Source of the DNA: Pigmentiphaga litoralis
GTDB taxonomy: Bacteria; Pseudomonadota; Gammaproteobacteria; Burkholderiales; Burkholderiaceae_B
Direction of reading: 5' to 3'
Assembly (NCBI RefSeq): GCF_013408655.1
Contig: NZ_JACCBP010000002.1
Coordinates: 620,001 to 684,000 of the forward strand
DNA: 64,000 nucleotides
Numbering within the stretch: position 1 is the first letter of the stretch; every line of letters begins with the position of its first letter. Under the pieces are notes generated by a model, which did not search any database, was not told the origin of the DNA, and saw only the letters and a program-made list of their open reading frames with translations. Shown here one piece after another: positions 7,540 through 15,454 of the stretch. The translations under genes were made by a program, and so were the position numbers.

Positions 7540-8676
7540 ATGCGTAAGTTGTCCATAGCCTTGGTGCTGGCGGGTATTGCCGGTGGAACGATGTCCGCTG
7601 CGTCCGCGCAGGAAACCATCAAGATCGGCGTGATCCAGCCAGTGACCGGTTCCGTCGCCTACAACGGGCTGACCTATGTCAATGGCGCCAAGCTCGCGGT
7701 GGAACGCCGCAACGCCGCCGGCGGCGTGCTGGGCAAGAAAATCGAACTGGTCATTGAAGACGGCCAGTGCCAGCCGGCCAAGTCCGTCAACGCGGCCGAA
7801 AAGCTGATCGCGCGGGACAAGGTCGTGGCGCTCAGCGGCGCCTTCTGCAGCTCGGCGACCGCCGCCGTCATGCCCGTGGCCGAGAAATACAAGATGCCCT
7901 TCCTGACCGGGGTGTCGTCCAAGGCGGACCTGACCGAGAAGGGCATGCAGTACTTCTTCCGGTCGGCCGAGACCGATCGCCTGATGTCCAAGACCTTCAG
8001 CAAGATCCTGGTCGACAAGCTTCAACTGAAGCGCGTGGCCTATATCGGTGTGAACGATGACTGGGGCCGCGGCGGGGTCGAGGACTTTTCGAAAGACATG
8101 GCTGCGCTGGGCGTGACCACCGTCATGAAAGAGTACTTCGATCATGGCGCCACCGACTTCTACACCCTGCTGACCAAGCTGCGTTCTGCCAATGTGGACG
8201 GCGTGTTCGTCGCGGCTGAAACGCAAGACGGTTCGATCCTGGTCAAGCAGTTCAAGGAATTCGGCCTGAAGACCAAGGTGTTCGGCGTGGGCTCGTGGGC
8301 CACGGCGGACTTCATCGGCCTGACCGGTGACGCATCCGAAGGTATCTACGCGGCCGTGCCGTATGCGTCGAGCATGCCAGGCGATCGCAACAAGGCCTTC
8401 GTCGAGCAATACCAGAAGGCCTACAAGGAAAAGCCCGGCAAGTACGGCGCGGCTGGCTTCAACGCCATGAACATCCTGATGGAAGGCGTGGCCCGCGCGG
8501 GCAACACGCAGTCCGATGCCATCCGCGATGCGCTGCGCAAGACCGAGTACCAGGCGCCGAACGGCACCTACCGTTTCACCGACAAGGGCGAAGGCTACGG
8601 CTTTGACGTCGTGCTGGTGCAGATCCAGAACAAGGAACCGAAAGTCGTGGCCGAAGCCCCGACCGAGAAGCCGTAA
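7540..8676 (+). CDS. Liv-type ABC transporter substrate-binding protein
   Basis: 378 aa, periplasmic. The signal peptide MRKLSIALVLAGIAGGTMSAASA is followed by QETIKIGVIQPVTGSVAYNG and the family motif GAKLAVERRNAAGGVLGKKIEL. The start at 7540 has GAGAGG upstream; an earlier frame start at 7501 is rejected because it would bury the signal peptide. It is the first gene of a receptor-LivH-LivM-LivG-LivF series with short gaps, continued by NicC-like and NicX genes. The ligand is therefore likely a pyridine carboxylate or related ring acid and not an amino acid; that is inference from context. Confidence 0.93.
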   Translation: MRKLSIALVLAGIAGGTMSAASAQETIKIGVIQPVTGSVAYNGLTYVNGAKLAVERRNAAGGVLGKKIELVIEDGQCQPAKSVNAAEKLIARDKVVALSGAFCSSATAAVMPVAEKYKMPFLTGVSSKADLTEKGMQYFFRSAETDRLMSKTFSKILVDKLQLKRVAYIGVNDDWGRGGVEDFSKDMAALGVTTVMKEYFDHGATDFYTLLTKLRSANVDGVFVAAETQDGSILVKQFKEFGLKTKVFGVGSWATADFIGLTGDASEGIYAAVPYASSMPGDRNKAFVEQYQKAYKEKPGKYGAAGFNAMNILMEGVARAGNTQSDAIRDALRKTEYQAPNGTYRFTDKGEGYGFDVVLVQIQNKEPKVVAEAPTEKP

Positions 8677-8715
8677 GGGCAGCGCGATTCCTGCATTGAA
8701 AGGTACGGAGGCACG

Positions 8716-9588
8716 ATGGATTTTTTGCCGCAGTTGCTTGCCAACGGGCTGGTGACGGGGTCGTTCTATGCGCTCTCGGCGCTGGGACTGACCCTGATCC
8801 TGGGCTTGATGCGCGTCGTCAATTTCGCGCACGGCGAGTTGTACATGCTGGGCGGCGTGATGGGCTGGTGGGCCACCACCTACCTGGGCCTGGATTTCTT
8901 TTCCGGCCTGGCGCTCGTCGCGATCACCATGGCCGCCTTCGGGTGGCTGATCGATCGGTTCCTGATCGAGCGCATCCGCGGGCAGGGTGAAGAGGCGGGC
9001 ATCCTGCTGACCATCGGCCTGTCGATCTTCCTGGCCAACACCGCGTTGCTGGTGGTGGGCACGGCTCCGCTCAAGATCGACAGCCCGGTCGCCAGCGGTC
9101 CGCTGTTCTTCGGCCCGGTGGTCGTGACCAAGCTGCGCCTGTTCGCGGTGGCGGTCTGCGCGGTGCTAATCCTGGGCGCCTATCTGTTGATCCAGAAGAC
9201 CCGGCTGGGCCGCGCCATGCGCGCGACCTTCCAGGATCCGATGGCGGCGCAGCTGGCAGGCATCAAGACGGCCAATATCTACGCCTGCACCTTTGCCCTG
9301 GGCAGCGCGATCGCGGCCATGGCCGGGATGCTGCTGGGGTCGATCTATTCGGCGCAGGTGGCGATCGGCGGCGTGGTCAGCATGAAGGCCTTCGTGGTCG
9401 TGATCCTGGGGGGCATGGGCAGCTTTGCCGGCGCCATCCTGGGCGGCCTGGTGCTGGGCCTGGCCGAGGCGATCTGGGGCGGCTATATCGCGACGGGCTG
9501 GGTCGACATCATCGGCTTTGCCATCGTGATCCTGACGCTGGTGTTCCGGCCCTACGGGCTGTTTTCGAAACGTGCGGAGCGGGCCTGA
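8716..9588 (+). CDS. livH: Branched-chain-type ABC transporter permease LivH
   Basis: 290 aa inner-membrane permease with about eight hydrophobic segments. The LivH motif LGLTLILGLMRVVNFAHGE lies near residues 20-40 and MAAQLAGIKTANIYACTFAL near 175-195. A strong GGAGG ribosome site precedes the ATG. It pairs with LivM, whose gene begins two bases after this stop. Confidence 0.95.
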   Translation: MDFLPQLLANGLVTGSFYALSALGLTLILGLMRVVNFAHGELYMLGGVMGWWATTYLGLDFFSGLALVAITMAAFGWLIDRFLIERIRGQGEEAGILLTIGLSIFLANTALLVVGTAPLKIDSPVASGPLFFGPVVVTKLRLFAVAVCAVLILGAYLLIQKTRLGRAMRATFQDPMAAQLAGIKTANIYACTFALGSAIAAMAGMLLGSIYSAQVAIGGVVSMKAFVVVILGGMGSFAGAILGGLVLGLAEAIWGGYIATGWVDIIGFAIVILTLVFRPYGLFSKRAERA

Positions 9589-9589
9589 C

Positions 9590-10609
9590 ATGACCTTCGA
9601 ACGAAATGCGATCCTCGGCTTCATGCTGATCGCAGCCTTGCTGCCCGTGGTGGTGCAAGACCAATACGTGCTGCACATCGCCATCATGGTGCTGTTCTTT
9701 GCGGTGCTGGCGACCAGCCTGAATCTGGTCGTCGGGTACGTGGGCGAGTTCTCGCTGGGCCACACGGCCTTCCTGGGCATGGGCGCATACACCGCGGCCA
9801 TCCTGTCGACCCAATATGGCTGGCCGATGTGGGCCACCATCCCGGTCGCGGGCATTGTCGCGGCGATGACCGGGCTGGTCATTGGCGCGATCACGCTCCG
9901 GCTGCAGGGGCCGTTCTTTGTGATCGTGACCTTGTCGTTTGCCGAGGTGCTGCGCCTGGTGGCGGACAACTGGATCGGCCTGACCAACGGCCCGATGGGC
10001 ATCGCGGGCGTGCCGCAGCCGTCGGTGCTGGCAGGTGTCAGCAATGTGGGCGCCAAGCAGTTCTATTTCTATATCGGCTGGGTGGTGCTGGCCGTGGCCA
10101 TGTACCTGTCGTACCGCTTCGTGTATTCGAATGCGGGCCGGGCCGCCGTGGCGGTGCGCGAGAACCGCTATGTGGCACAGTCGGTCGGCATCCGCCCGTT
10201 CACCTACGCCATGCTGGCCCTGGTGCTGGGCGCGTTCCTGACCGGCATGGCGGGTGGCTTTTATGCGCACTACATCTCGTTCGTGGGTCCGGAAGTGTTC
10301 CGCTTCGCCTTCATGGCCAGCATGATCATCATGGTGCTGATCGGCGGCAAGGGCACGCTGGTGGGGCCGCTGATCGGCGCGCTGCTGGTCACCTTTCTTG
10401 AGGAATACCTGCGCGAAGCCAAGGAACTGCGCCTGTCGCTGTTCGGCCTGGCCGTGATGGCGATCGTGCTGTTCCTGCCGCGCGGGCTGATGGGCTTCCT
10501 GACCCATCGCCGTGAAAGCCGCAGCCATACGCCGGCCGCGGATGCGCCATCGTCCCCCACGCCATCCACCCCCACACCGGCGGCCGTCGCGCGCCGCCAG
10601 GGAGCCTGA
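9590..10609 (+). CDS. livM: Branched-chain-type ABC transporter permease LivM
   Basis: 339 aa inner-membrane permease. The motif LNLVVGYVGEFSLGHTAFLG is near residues 40-60, the conserved LRGPFF-like turn appears as LQGPFFVIVTLSFAEVLRL, and the end carries LIGGKGTLVGPLIGA. The ATG at 9590 follows the livH stop by one base. The last 35 or so residues are a Pro/Thr/Ala-rich cytoplasmic tail, longer than usual. It forms the channel with LivH. Confidence 0.95.
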   Translation: MTFERNAILGFMLIAALLPVVVQDQYVLHIAIMVLFFAVLATSLNLVVGYVGEFSLGHTAFLGMGAYTAAILSTQYGWPMWATIPVAGIVAAMTGLVIGAITLRLQGPFFVIVTLSFAEVLRLVADNWIGLTNGPMGIAGVPQPSVLAGVSNVGAKQFYFYIGWVVLAVAMYLSYRFVYSNAGRAAVAVRENRYVAQSVGIRPFTYAMLALVLGAFLTGMAGGFYAHYISFVGPEVFRFAFMASMIIMVLIGGKGTLVGPLIGALLVTFLEEYLREAKELRLSLFGLAVMAIVLFLPRGLMGFLTHRRESRSHTPAADAPSSPTPSTPTPAAVARRQGA

Positions 10610-10610
10610 C

Positions 10611-11402
10611 ATGACGCTGTCTTCATCGACGTCGCCGATGCTGGCCGTGCGCGGCCTGTCGAAAACCTTTGGTGGCCTCAAGGCCGTGCAGGACATCAGT
10701 TTCGATGTGGGCGCCGGCGAGATCGTCGGCCTGATCGGGCCGAACGGCGCGGGCAAGACAACCTGCTTCAACCTGATCACCGGTTTCTACACGCCCACGT
10801 CGGGCAAGGTGCATTTCAAGGGCGAGGACGTGACCGGCGAAAAGCCCTATCGCATGGCGCGCCGGGGCATCGTCCGCAGCTTTCAGAAGACCAACATCCT
10901 GAAGTCGCTGACGGTGTTCGAAAACGTGCTGACCGGGCACTACCTGAACGCGCACCAGAGCCTGCTGCGCACCTTCTTTCCGGGCAAGGCCGTGCACGAG
11001 GCCGAGCAGGCCGCGCGTGACAGCGCCGAACGCATCGTCAACGTCATGGGCCTGGGCGCGCGCATGAATGCGCCGGCCTACCTGCTGTCGTGCGGCGAAT
11101 TGCGGCTGCTGGAGGTGGCGCTGGCATTGTCGGCCAAACCGGACATTCTGATGCTGGACGAGCCGGCGGCCGGCCTGAACAGCCAGGAGGCGGCCGAACT
11201 CGGCCACATCCTAAAGCGGCTGCGCGGCACGATGGTCCAGTCGATTCTGATCGTGGAGCACAACATGGGTCTGGTGATGGCGGTGTCGGACCGCGTGGTG
11301 GTGATGCACTTCGGCGCGAAGTTGGCGGAAGGCACGCCGCTGGAAGTGCAGCGTCATCCGCAAGTGATCGAGGCCTACCTGGGCCGGGGAGCGCAGGCAT
11401 GA
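10611..11402 (+). CDS. livG: Branched-chain-type ABC transporter ATPase LivG
   Basis: 263 aa. Walker A GPNGAGKTTCFN lies near residue 45, the long LivG insertion contains IVRSFQKTNILKSLTVFENV, the signature is LLSCGELRLLEVA (an atypical SCGE in place of SGGE or SYGE) and Walker B is ILMLDEPAAGLN. The ATG follows the livM stop by one base and an upstream in-frame start at 10512 would overlap livM, so 10611 is used. Confidence 0.95.
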   Translation: MTLSSSTSPMLAVRGLSKTFGGLKAVQDISFDVGAGEIVGLIGPNGAGKTTCFNLITGFYTPTSGKVHFKGEDVTGEKPYRMARRGIVRSFQKTNILKSLTVFENVLTGHYLNAHQSLLRTFFPGKAVHEAEQAARDSAERIVNVMGLGARMNAPAYLLSCGELRLLEVALALSAKPDILMLDEPAAGLNSQEAAELGHILKRLRGTMVQSILIVEHNMGLVMAVSDRVVVMHFGAKLAEGTPLEVQRHPQVIEAYLGRGAQA

Positions 11403-12172
11403 GCGCCGTTCTGAATGCGCCCGGCGCCGTGTCGGGAACGCGGCCCGCCGTGGCGACCGGCACGCCCTTGCTCGAGATCGACAACCTGCACGTGAGCTAT
11501 GGCAAGACCGCCGCGCTGCATGGCGTGACGCTGTCGGTGCAGCCGGGCGAGGTGGTTGCCCTGATCGGTGCGAACGGCGCGGGAAAAAGCACGACGCTGC
11601 GCGCCATCTCGGGTCTGCTCAAGCCGACCCGCGGCAGCATCCGCTTCAAGGGCAAGGATATCGGCGGCATGCCGGCGGATCGTGTCGTGGGGCTGGGCAT
11701 TGCGCAAAGCCCCGAAGAACGGCACGTGTGGTCGGCCATGACGGTGTACGAGAACCTGACCCTGGGCGCCTACCTGTGCAAGTCGCGCGAAGTGGTGCAG
11801 CAGCGCGTGGGCATGGTGTATCACCGCTTTCCGCGGCTGAAGGAGCGGCATCAGCAACTGGCCGGCACCCTGAGCGGCGGCGAGCAGCAGATGCTGGCCA
11901 TTGGCCGCGCGCTGATGTCCGAGCCCGAACTGCTGTTGCTGGACGAGCCCAGCCTGGGCCTGAGTCCCAAGATGGCCGATGAAGTCTTTGACGTGGTGCG
12001 CGAGATCAATGCCCATGGCGTGACCGTGCTGCTGGTGGAGCAGAACGTGCACAACGCCTTGTCGGCCGCGTCGCGTGCGTATGTGTTCGAGACGGGCCGT
12101 GTCGTCGCCGATCGCGATGCCGCCGGCCTGCTCCAGGATCCGGAATTGTTGAGCGCCTATCTGGGCGGTTAA
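11399..12172 (+). CDS. livF: Branched-chain-type ABC transporter ATPase LivF
   Basis: 257 aa. Walker A GANGAGKSTTLRA, signature LSGGEQQMLAIGRAL and Walker B LLLDEPSLGLSP are all intact. The ATG at 11399 overlaps the livG stop as ATGA, which sets the start. A short Ala/Thr-rich N-terminus precedes the domain. It completes a full importer of the HAAT family. Confidence 0.96.
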   Translation: MSAVLNAPGAVSGTRPAVATGTPLLEIDNLHVSYGKTAALHGVTLSVQPGEVVALIGANGAGKSTTLRAISGLLKPTRGSIRFKGKDIGGMPADRVVGLGIAQSPEERHVWSAMTVYENLTLGAYLCKSREVVQQRVGMVYHRFPRLKERHQQLAGTLSGGEQQMLAIGRALMSEPELLLLDEPSLGLSPKMADEVFDVVREINAHGVTVLLVEQNVHNALSAASRAYVFETGRVVADRDAAGLLQDPELLSAYLGG

Positions 12173-12184
12173 GGAGAACAAGAC

Positions 12185-13435
12185 ATGAATAAACCTGTGG
12201 ATAGACCTCTTCGTGTGGGCATCATCGGCGGCGGCATTGGCGGCGTGGCGCTGTCGCGCGCGCTGATGCTGCGCGGCATTGAATGCCATGTGTTCGAACG
12301 TGCCGCGGCCTTTGGCGAAGTCGGCGCCGGCGTCCAGATGACGCCGAACGGCGTCAAGGTCTTGCGCGCCCTGGGCCTGGCCGATCCGCTGGCCAAGGTC
12401 GGCTTCCTGCCGCAGGCGATGGTGGGCCGCAACTGGCGATCGGCGCGCGAACTGTTCCGCACGCCGCTCAAGGGCCACTGCCCCGAGCTGTATGGCGCGG
12501 ACTTCTATCACGTGCACCGCGCGGACCTGCACGCCATCCTGTCGTCGCATCTTGAGAAGGGCGGCGCGACGCTGGGCGTGCGCTGCGTGTCGGTGCGCGA
12601 TGAAGGCGACAAATCGGTCGCCGTGTTCGATGACGGCACCGAATACGAAGCCGACCTGATCGTGGGCGCGGATGGCCTGCGCTCGGTCGTGCGCGATGCG
12701 CTGTGGGGCGCCGAGACAGCCAAGTTCACCGGCCACATGTGCTGGCGCGCGCTGGTGCCGGTCGATAAATTCCCGCTGCCGTATGTCAGCCCCGATTCGT
12801 CCTTCTGGATGGGGCCGCACGGTCACCTGGTGACCTACTACGTGAACGGGGGCAAGTCGGTCAACATCGTCGCCGTGAACGAGAGCAAGGACTGGGTTGA
12901 AGAATCCTGGAACAAGCCGAGCAGCCGGGAAGAACTGATGGCCGCCTATGAAGGCTGGCATCCCAACATCATCGAGCTCTTCAGCCGCACCGAGAACGTC
13001 TACAAGTGGGGCCTGTTCGACCGCGACCCGATGACGGCTTGGTCCAAGGGCCGCATCACCCTGCTGGGCGACGCCGCCCACCCGATGCTGCCCTTCCTGT
13101 CGCAAGGCGCCGCCATGGCGATCGAAGACGGCTATGTGCTGGCCGAAGCCCTGGCCAAGTACGGCCGCGACATTCCGGCTGCCCTCAAGGCCTACGAGAT
13201 CGAACGCCTGCCGCGCACCAGCCGCGTGCAGCTCGAAGCCCGCGAACGTGGTCGCACCTATCACCTGCCGTCGCCGTGGGCGCAGTTCAAGCGCGACCTG
13301 GCCTACCGCTGGCGCGAATGGATGAACCCCAACGCCGTCGGCATCCAGGCCAACTGGGTGTACGCCTACGACGCCACCACCTGCGCCGAACGTTTCGGCA
13401 AGACCGCGCCGGTGCAAAAGGCCGTGACGGCCTGA
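12185..13435 (+). CDS. FAD-dependent aromatic hydroxylase, 6-hydroxynicotinate 3-monooxygenase (NicC)-like
   Basis: 416 aa, cytosolic group A flavoprotein monooxygenase. FAD-binding GGGIGG lies near residues 14-19, the DG motif is LIVGADGLRS near 160, and the GD motif is ITLLGDAAHPMLPFLSQGAA near 295. Overall pattern and length fit the NicC/salicylate hydroxylase group, including a WVYAYDA stretch near the C-terminus like the NicC end. Good AGGAGA ribosome site. The very next gene is NicX-like, whose substrate 2,5-dihydroxypyridine is the product of NicC, which favours NicC over salicylate hydroxylase. The exact substrate is inferred. Confidence 0.78.
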   Translation: MNKPVDRPLRVGIIGGGIGGVALSRALMLRGIECHVFERAAAFGEVGAGVQMTPNGVKVLRALGLADPLAKVGFLPQAMVGRNWRSARELFRTPLKGHCPELYGADFYHVHRADLHAILSSHLEKGGATLGVRCVSVRDEGDKSVAVFDDGTEYEADLIVGADGLRSVVRDALWGAETAKFTGHMCWRALVPVDKFPLPYVSPDSSFWMGPHGHLVTYYVNGGKSVNIVAVNESKDWVEESWNKPSSREELMAAYEGWHPNIIELFSRTENVYKWGLFDRDPMTAWSKGRITLLGDAAHPMLPFLSQGAAMAIEDGYVLAEALAKYGRDIPAALKAYEIERLPRTSRVQLEARERGRTYHLPSPWAQFKRDLAYRWREWMNPNAVGIQANWVYAYDATTCAERFGKTAPVQKAVTA

Positions 13436-13472
13436 ATGCAAGCCTGAATCCTTGTTGAGTTAGGAGCCCGAT

Positions 13473-14528
13473 ATGCCTGTCAGCGATGCCGACATGGTCA
13501 AGGCCTGGACCCAGGTCCTGACCCTGTCGAACCTAAAGCCCGGCGACATCGTCACTGTACTGACGACCGAAGGCGTGACCCACCCGCAGACCCTGCGCAC
13601 CGCCATGACGGCGGCAGGGTTGCTTGGGGCTACCGTGAACCGGCTGGACCTGTCGCCCGTCAATGGCGAGAAGTCCCTGAGCCGCGACACGCTGGCCTAC
13701 CTGGGCACCACGCCGCTGACCGGCAACCGCGCGGCGATTGCGGCGCTCAAGGCCAGCGACCTGGTGCTGGACCTGATGACGCTGCTGTTCTCGCCCGAAC
13801 AGCACGACATCCTGCAAGGCGGCGGCAAGATCCTGCTGGCCGTCGAGCCGCCCGAAATCCTGCTGCGCATGGTGCCTACCGAGGCCGATCGGCAACGCGT
13901 CAAGGCATCCGCCGCGCTGCTCGAAGGCGCGAAGTCGATGCGCATCACGTCCGAAGCCGGCACCGACCTGACCTGCCCGCTGGGGGAATTTCCGGTGGTG
14001 AAGGAATATGGCTTTGTCGATGAGCCTGGCCGGTGGGACCACTGGCCCAGCGGCTTTGCGCTGACCTGGCCCAACGAAGGCGGCACCGAAGGCCGCATCG
14101 TGGTCGACAAGGGCGACATCCTGCTGCCCATGAAGTCCTATGTGAACGGACGCATCGTGATGGAAGTGCGCGGCGGCTACGTGCGGTCGATCACGGGCGG
14201 CATGGACGCCGACCTGTTGAACGACTACATGGAATCGTTCAACGATCCCGAAGCCTACGCCATGTCGCACATCGGCTGGGGCATGCAGGACCGCGCCCGC
14301 TGGTCGACGCTGGGCCTGTACGACCGCGAAGCCACCATCGGCATGGACGCCCGCGCCTTTGCCGGCAATTTCCTGTTCTCGCTCGGCCCGAACAACGAAG
14401 TGGGCGGCTCGCGCACGACCGCCTGCCACATGGACATTCCGCTGCGCCGCTGCACGGTCACGGTGGATGGCAAGGAGGTGGTGGTGGCGGGCAAGGTGGT
14501 GGAAGAGGCGATGGCCGTCCTGGCTTGA
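13473..14528 (+). CDS. nicX: 2,5-dihydroxypyridine 5,6-dioxygenase (NicX family)
   Basis: 351 aa, cytosolic Fe(II) ring-cleavage dioxygenase that converts 2,5-dihydroxypyridine to N-formylmaleamate. It resembles my recollection of Pseudomonas putida NicX along its whole length, for example LLAVEPPEILLRM, DEPGRWDHWPSGF, SHIGWGMQ and ACHMDIPLRRC. The expected iron ligands fall at His266, His319 and Asp321, one residue offset from the His265/His318/Asp320 I recall for P. putida NicX. AGGAG ribosome site. No NicD deformylase or NicF amidase gene adjoins it, unlike the classical nic cluster. Confidence 0.88.
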   Translation: MPVSDADMVKAWTQVLTLSNLKPGDIVTVLTTEGVTHPQTLRTAMTAAGLLGATVNRLDLSPVNGEKSLSRDTLAYLGTTPLTGNRAAIAALKASDLVLDLMTLLFSPEQHDILQGGGKILLAVEPPEILLRMVPTEADRQRVKASAALLEGAKSMRITSEAGTDLTCPLGEFPVVKEYGFVDEPGRWDHWPSGFALTWPNEGGTEGRIVVDKGDILLPMKSYVNGRIVMEVRGGYVRSITGGMDADLLNDYMESFNDPEAYAMSHIGWGMQDRARWSTLGLYDREATIGMDARAFAGNFLFSLGPNNEVGGSRTTACHMDIPLRRCTVTVDGKEVVVAGKVVEEAMAVLA

Positions 14529-14556
14529 CCCTTGAGGCAGGGGAGGACATCGAACC

Positions 14557-14578
14557 GCCTGCCTGCACCGAGGCAGGC
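14557..14578. terminator. Hairpin between convergent nicX and amidohydrolase genes
   Basis: GCCTGCCT-GCACCG-AGGCAGGC is a perfect 8-bp stem placed between two converging genes. There is no T-run on either side, so intrinsic termination is uncertain. Confidence 0.45.
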
Positions 14579-14604
14579 TACCAAGGCAGTGCACTCCCCC
14601 CGAC

Positions 14605-15411
14605 TTACGAGAAATACAGCCGCAACGCGTTTTCGCCCATGATCTTGCGGCGCTCCGCGGCGTCCGGCACGACGTTGGCCAGCCAGTCGATGGTGCTTTG
14701 ATACTTGGTGGCTTCGTCGCCCACGAACGGGCAGTCGCTGGCCCAGACCATGTGATCGGTGCCAACCTGGCGGCAGAGCTCGCGGGCCTGCTCGGCGGCT
14801 TGCGGGCCCAGCCGGTAGGCGCCGGACAGCTTCACCCAGGTGCGCCCGTTTTCCATTGCACGCGCCATGGCCTTGAAGCCTTCGCTATGAATGCCTTGCA
14901 CCGGGTCGGGCCGGCCGATGTGGTCGAGCACCAGCTTGACGCCGGACCGTTCCAGTTGCGGCAGCACCTGCGGAATGCGCGGACCGTCCAGATGCAGGTG
15001 GACGTGCCAGTCCAGCTCGGCAATGCGATACAGGAATTTGCGATAGTCCCAGCTGTCCAGGTCGGGCAGTGTCTTCATGCTGATGAAGGGCAGGCGTACG
15101 CCGACGATGCCGTCGCGCGTCATCTGTTCCATCGTGTACAGGTCGGTCGACGGGTCCAGGATGACGGTGCCGCGCCACCGCGGCCGGGTCCGCAACGACC
15201 GGATCACGTAGTCGTTGCAGTCGCCCCAGGGGCTGGCCGCGGCAATGACGCAGAACTGCACGCCATGTGCATCAAGCACGCCTTGCAGTTGCTCGGCGGT
15301 GAACTCGTAGGTGGGGGCATGCCGGGGATCGGGCACCAGCGGCATGGTCTTGCGGAAGATGTGGACGTGCGTATCGACCAGGGGGCGATCGCCGGCTGGA
15401 GTGTCGGTCAT
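14605..15411 (-). CDS. Amidohydrolase family 2 protein, 2-pyrone-4,6-dicarboxylate hydrolase (LigI)-like
   Basis: 268 aa TIM-barrel hydrolase. The metal/substrate motif DTHVHIF is near residue 14, the barrel motifs VHLHLDGP and LVLDHIGRPD are in the middle, and the end has MVWASDCPF followed by the usual ENALRLYF. LigI-type enzymes open lactone rings. It is last in a leftward set LysR - Bug receptor - this gene, separated from the receptor stop by a 38-base gap filled with a TTCA repeat. Because it also abuts nicX tail to tail, it could act on a pyridine-derived intermediate, but this is a guess. Confidence 0.85.
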   Translation of the reverse strand: MTDTPAGDRPLVDTHVHIFRKTMPLVPDPRHAPTYEFTAEQLQGVLDAHGVQFCVIAAASPWGDCNDYVIRSLRTRPRWRGTVILDPSTDLYTMEQMTRDGIVGVRLPFISMKTLPDLDSWDYRKFLYRIAELDWHVHLHLDGPRIPQVLPQLERSGVKLVLDHIGRPDPVQGIHSEGFKAMARAMENGRTWVKLSGAYRLGPQAAEQARELCRQVGTDHMVWASDCPFVGDEATKYQSTIDWLANVVPDAAERRKIMGENALRLYFS

Positions 15412-15428
15412 GTTCGGGTCCTTGTCAG

Positions 15429-15454
15429 TTCATTCATTCATTCATTCATTCATT
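15429..15454 (-). repeat. Tetranucleotide repeat (TTCA/TGAA)6
   Basis: TTCA six times plus TT on the + strand; on the coding (-) strand this reads as overlapping ATGA units. The last bases include the TGA stop of the Bug receptor gene (15450-15452), and the repeat fills most of the gap to the next start codon at 15411. Confidence 0.95.

Noticed and set aside
12185-13435. Salicylate hydroxylase as the name for the flavin enzyme
   Set aside because: Sequence alone allows it, but the adjacent NicX dioxygenase uses the NicC product, and there is no catechol-pathway gene.
11375-13441. 688-codon open frame on the minus strand
   Set aside because: Antisense to livF and the NicC-like gene; low-complexity His/Arg/Ala composition and no motifs.
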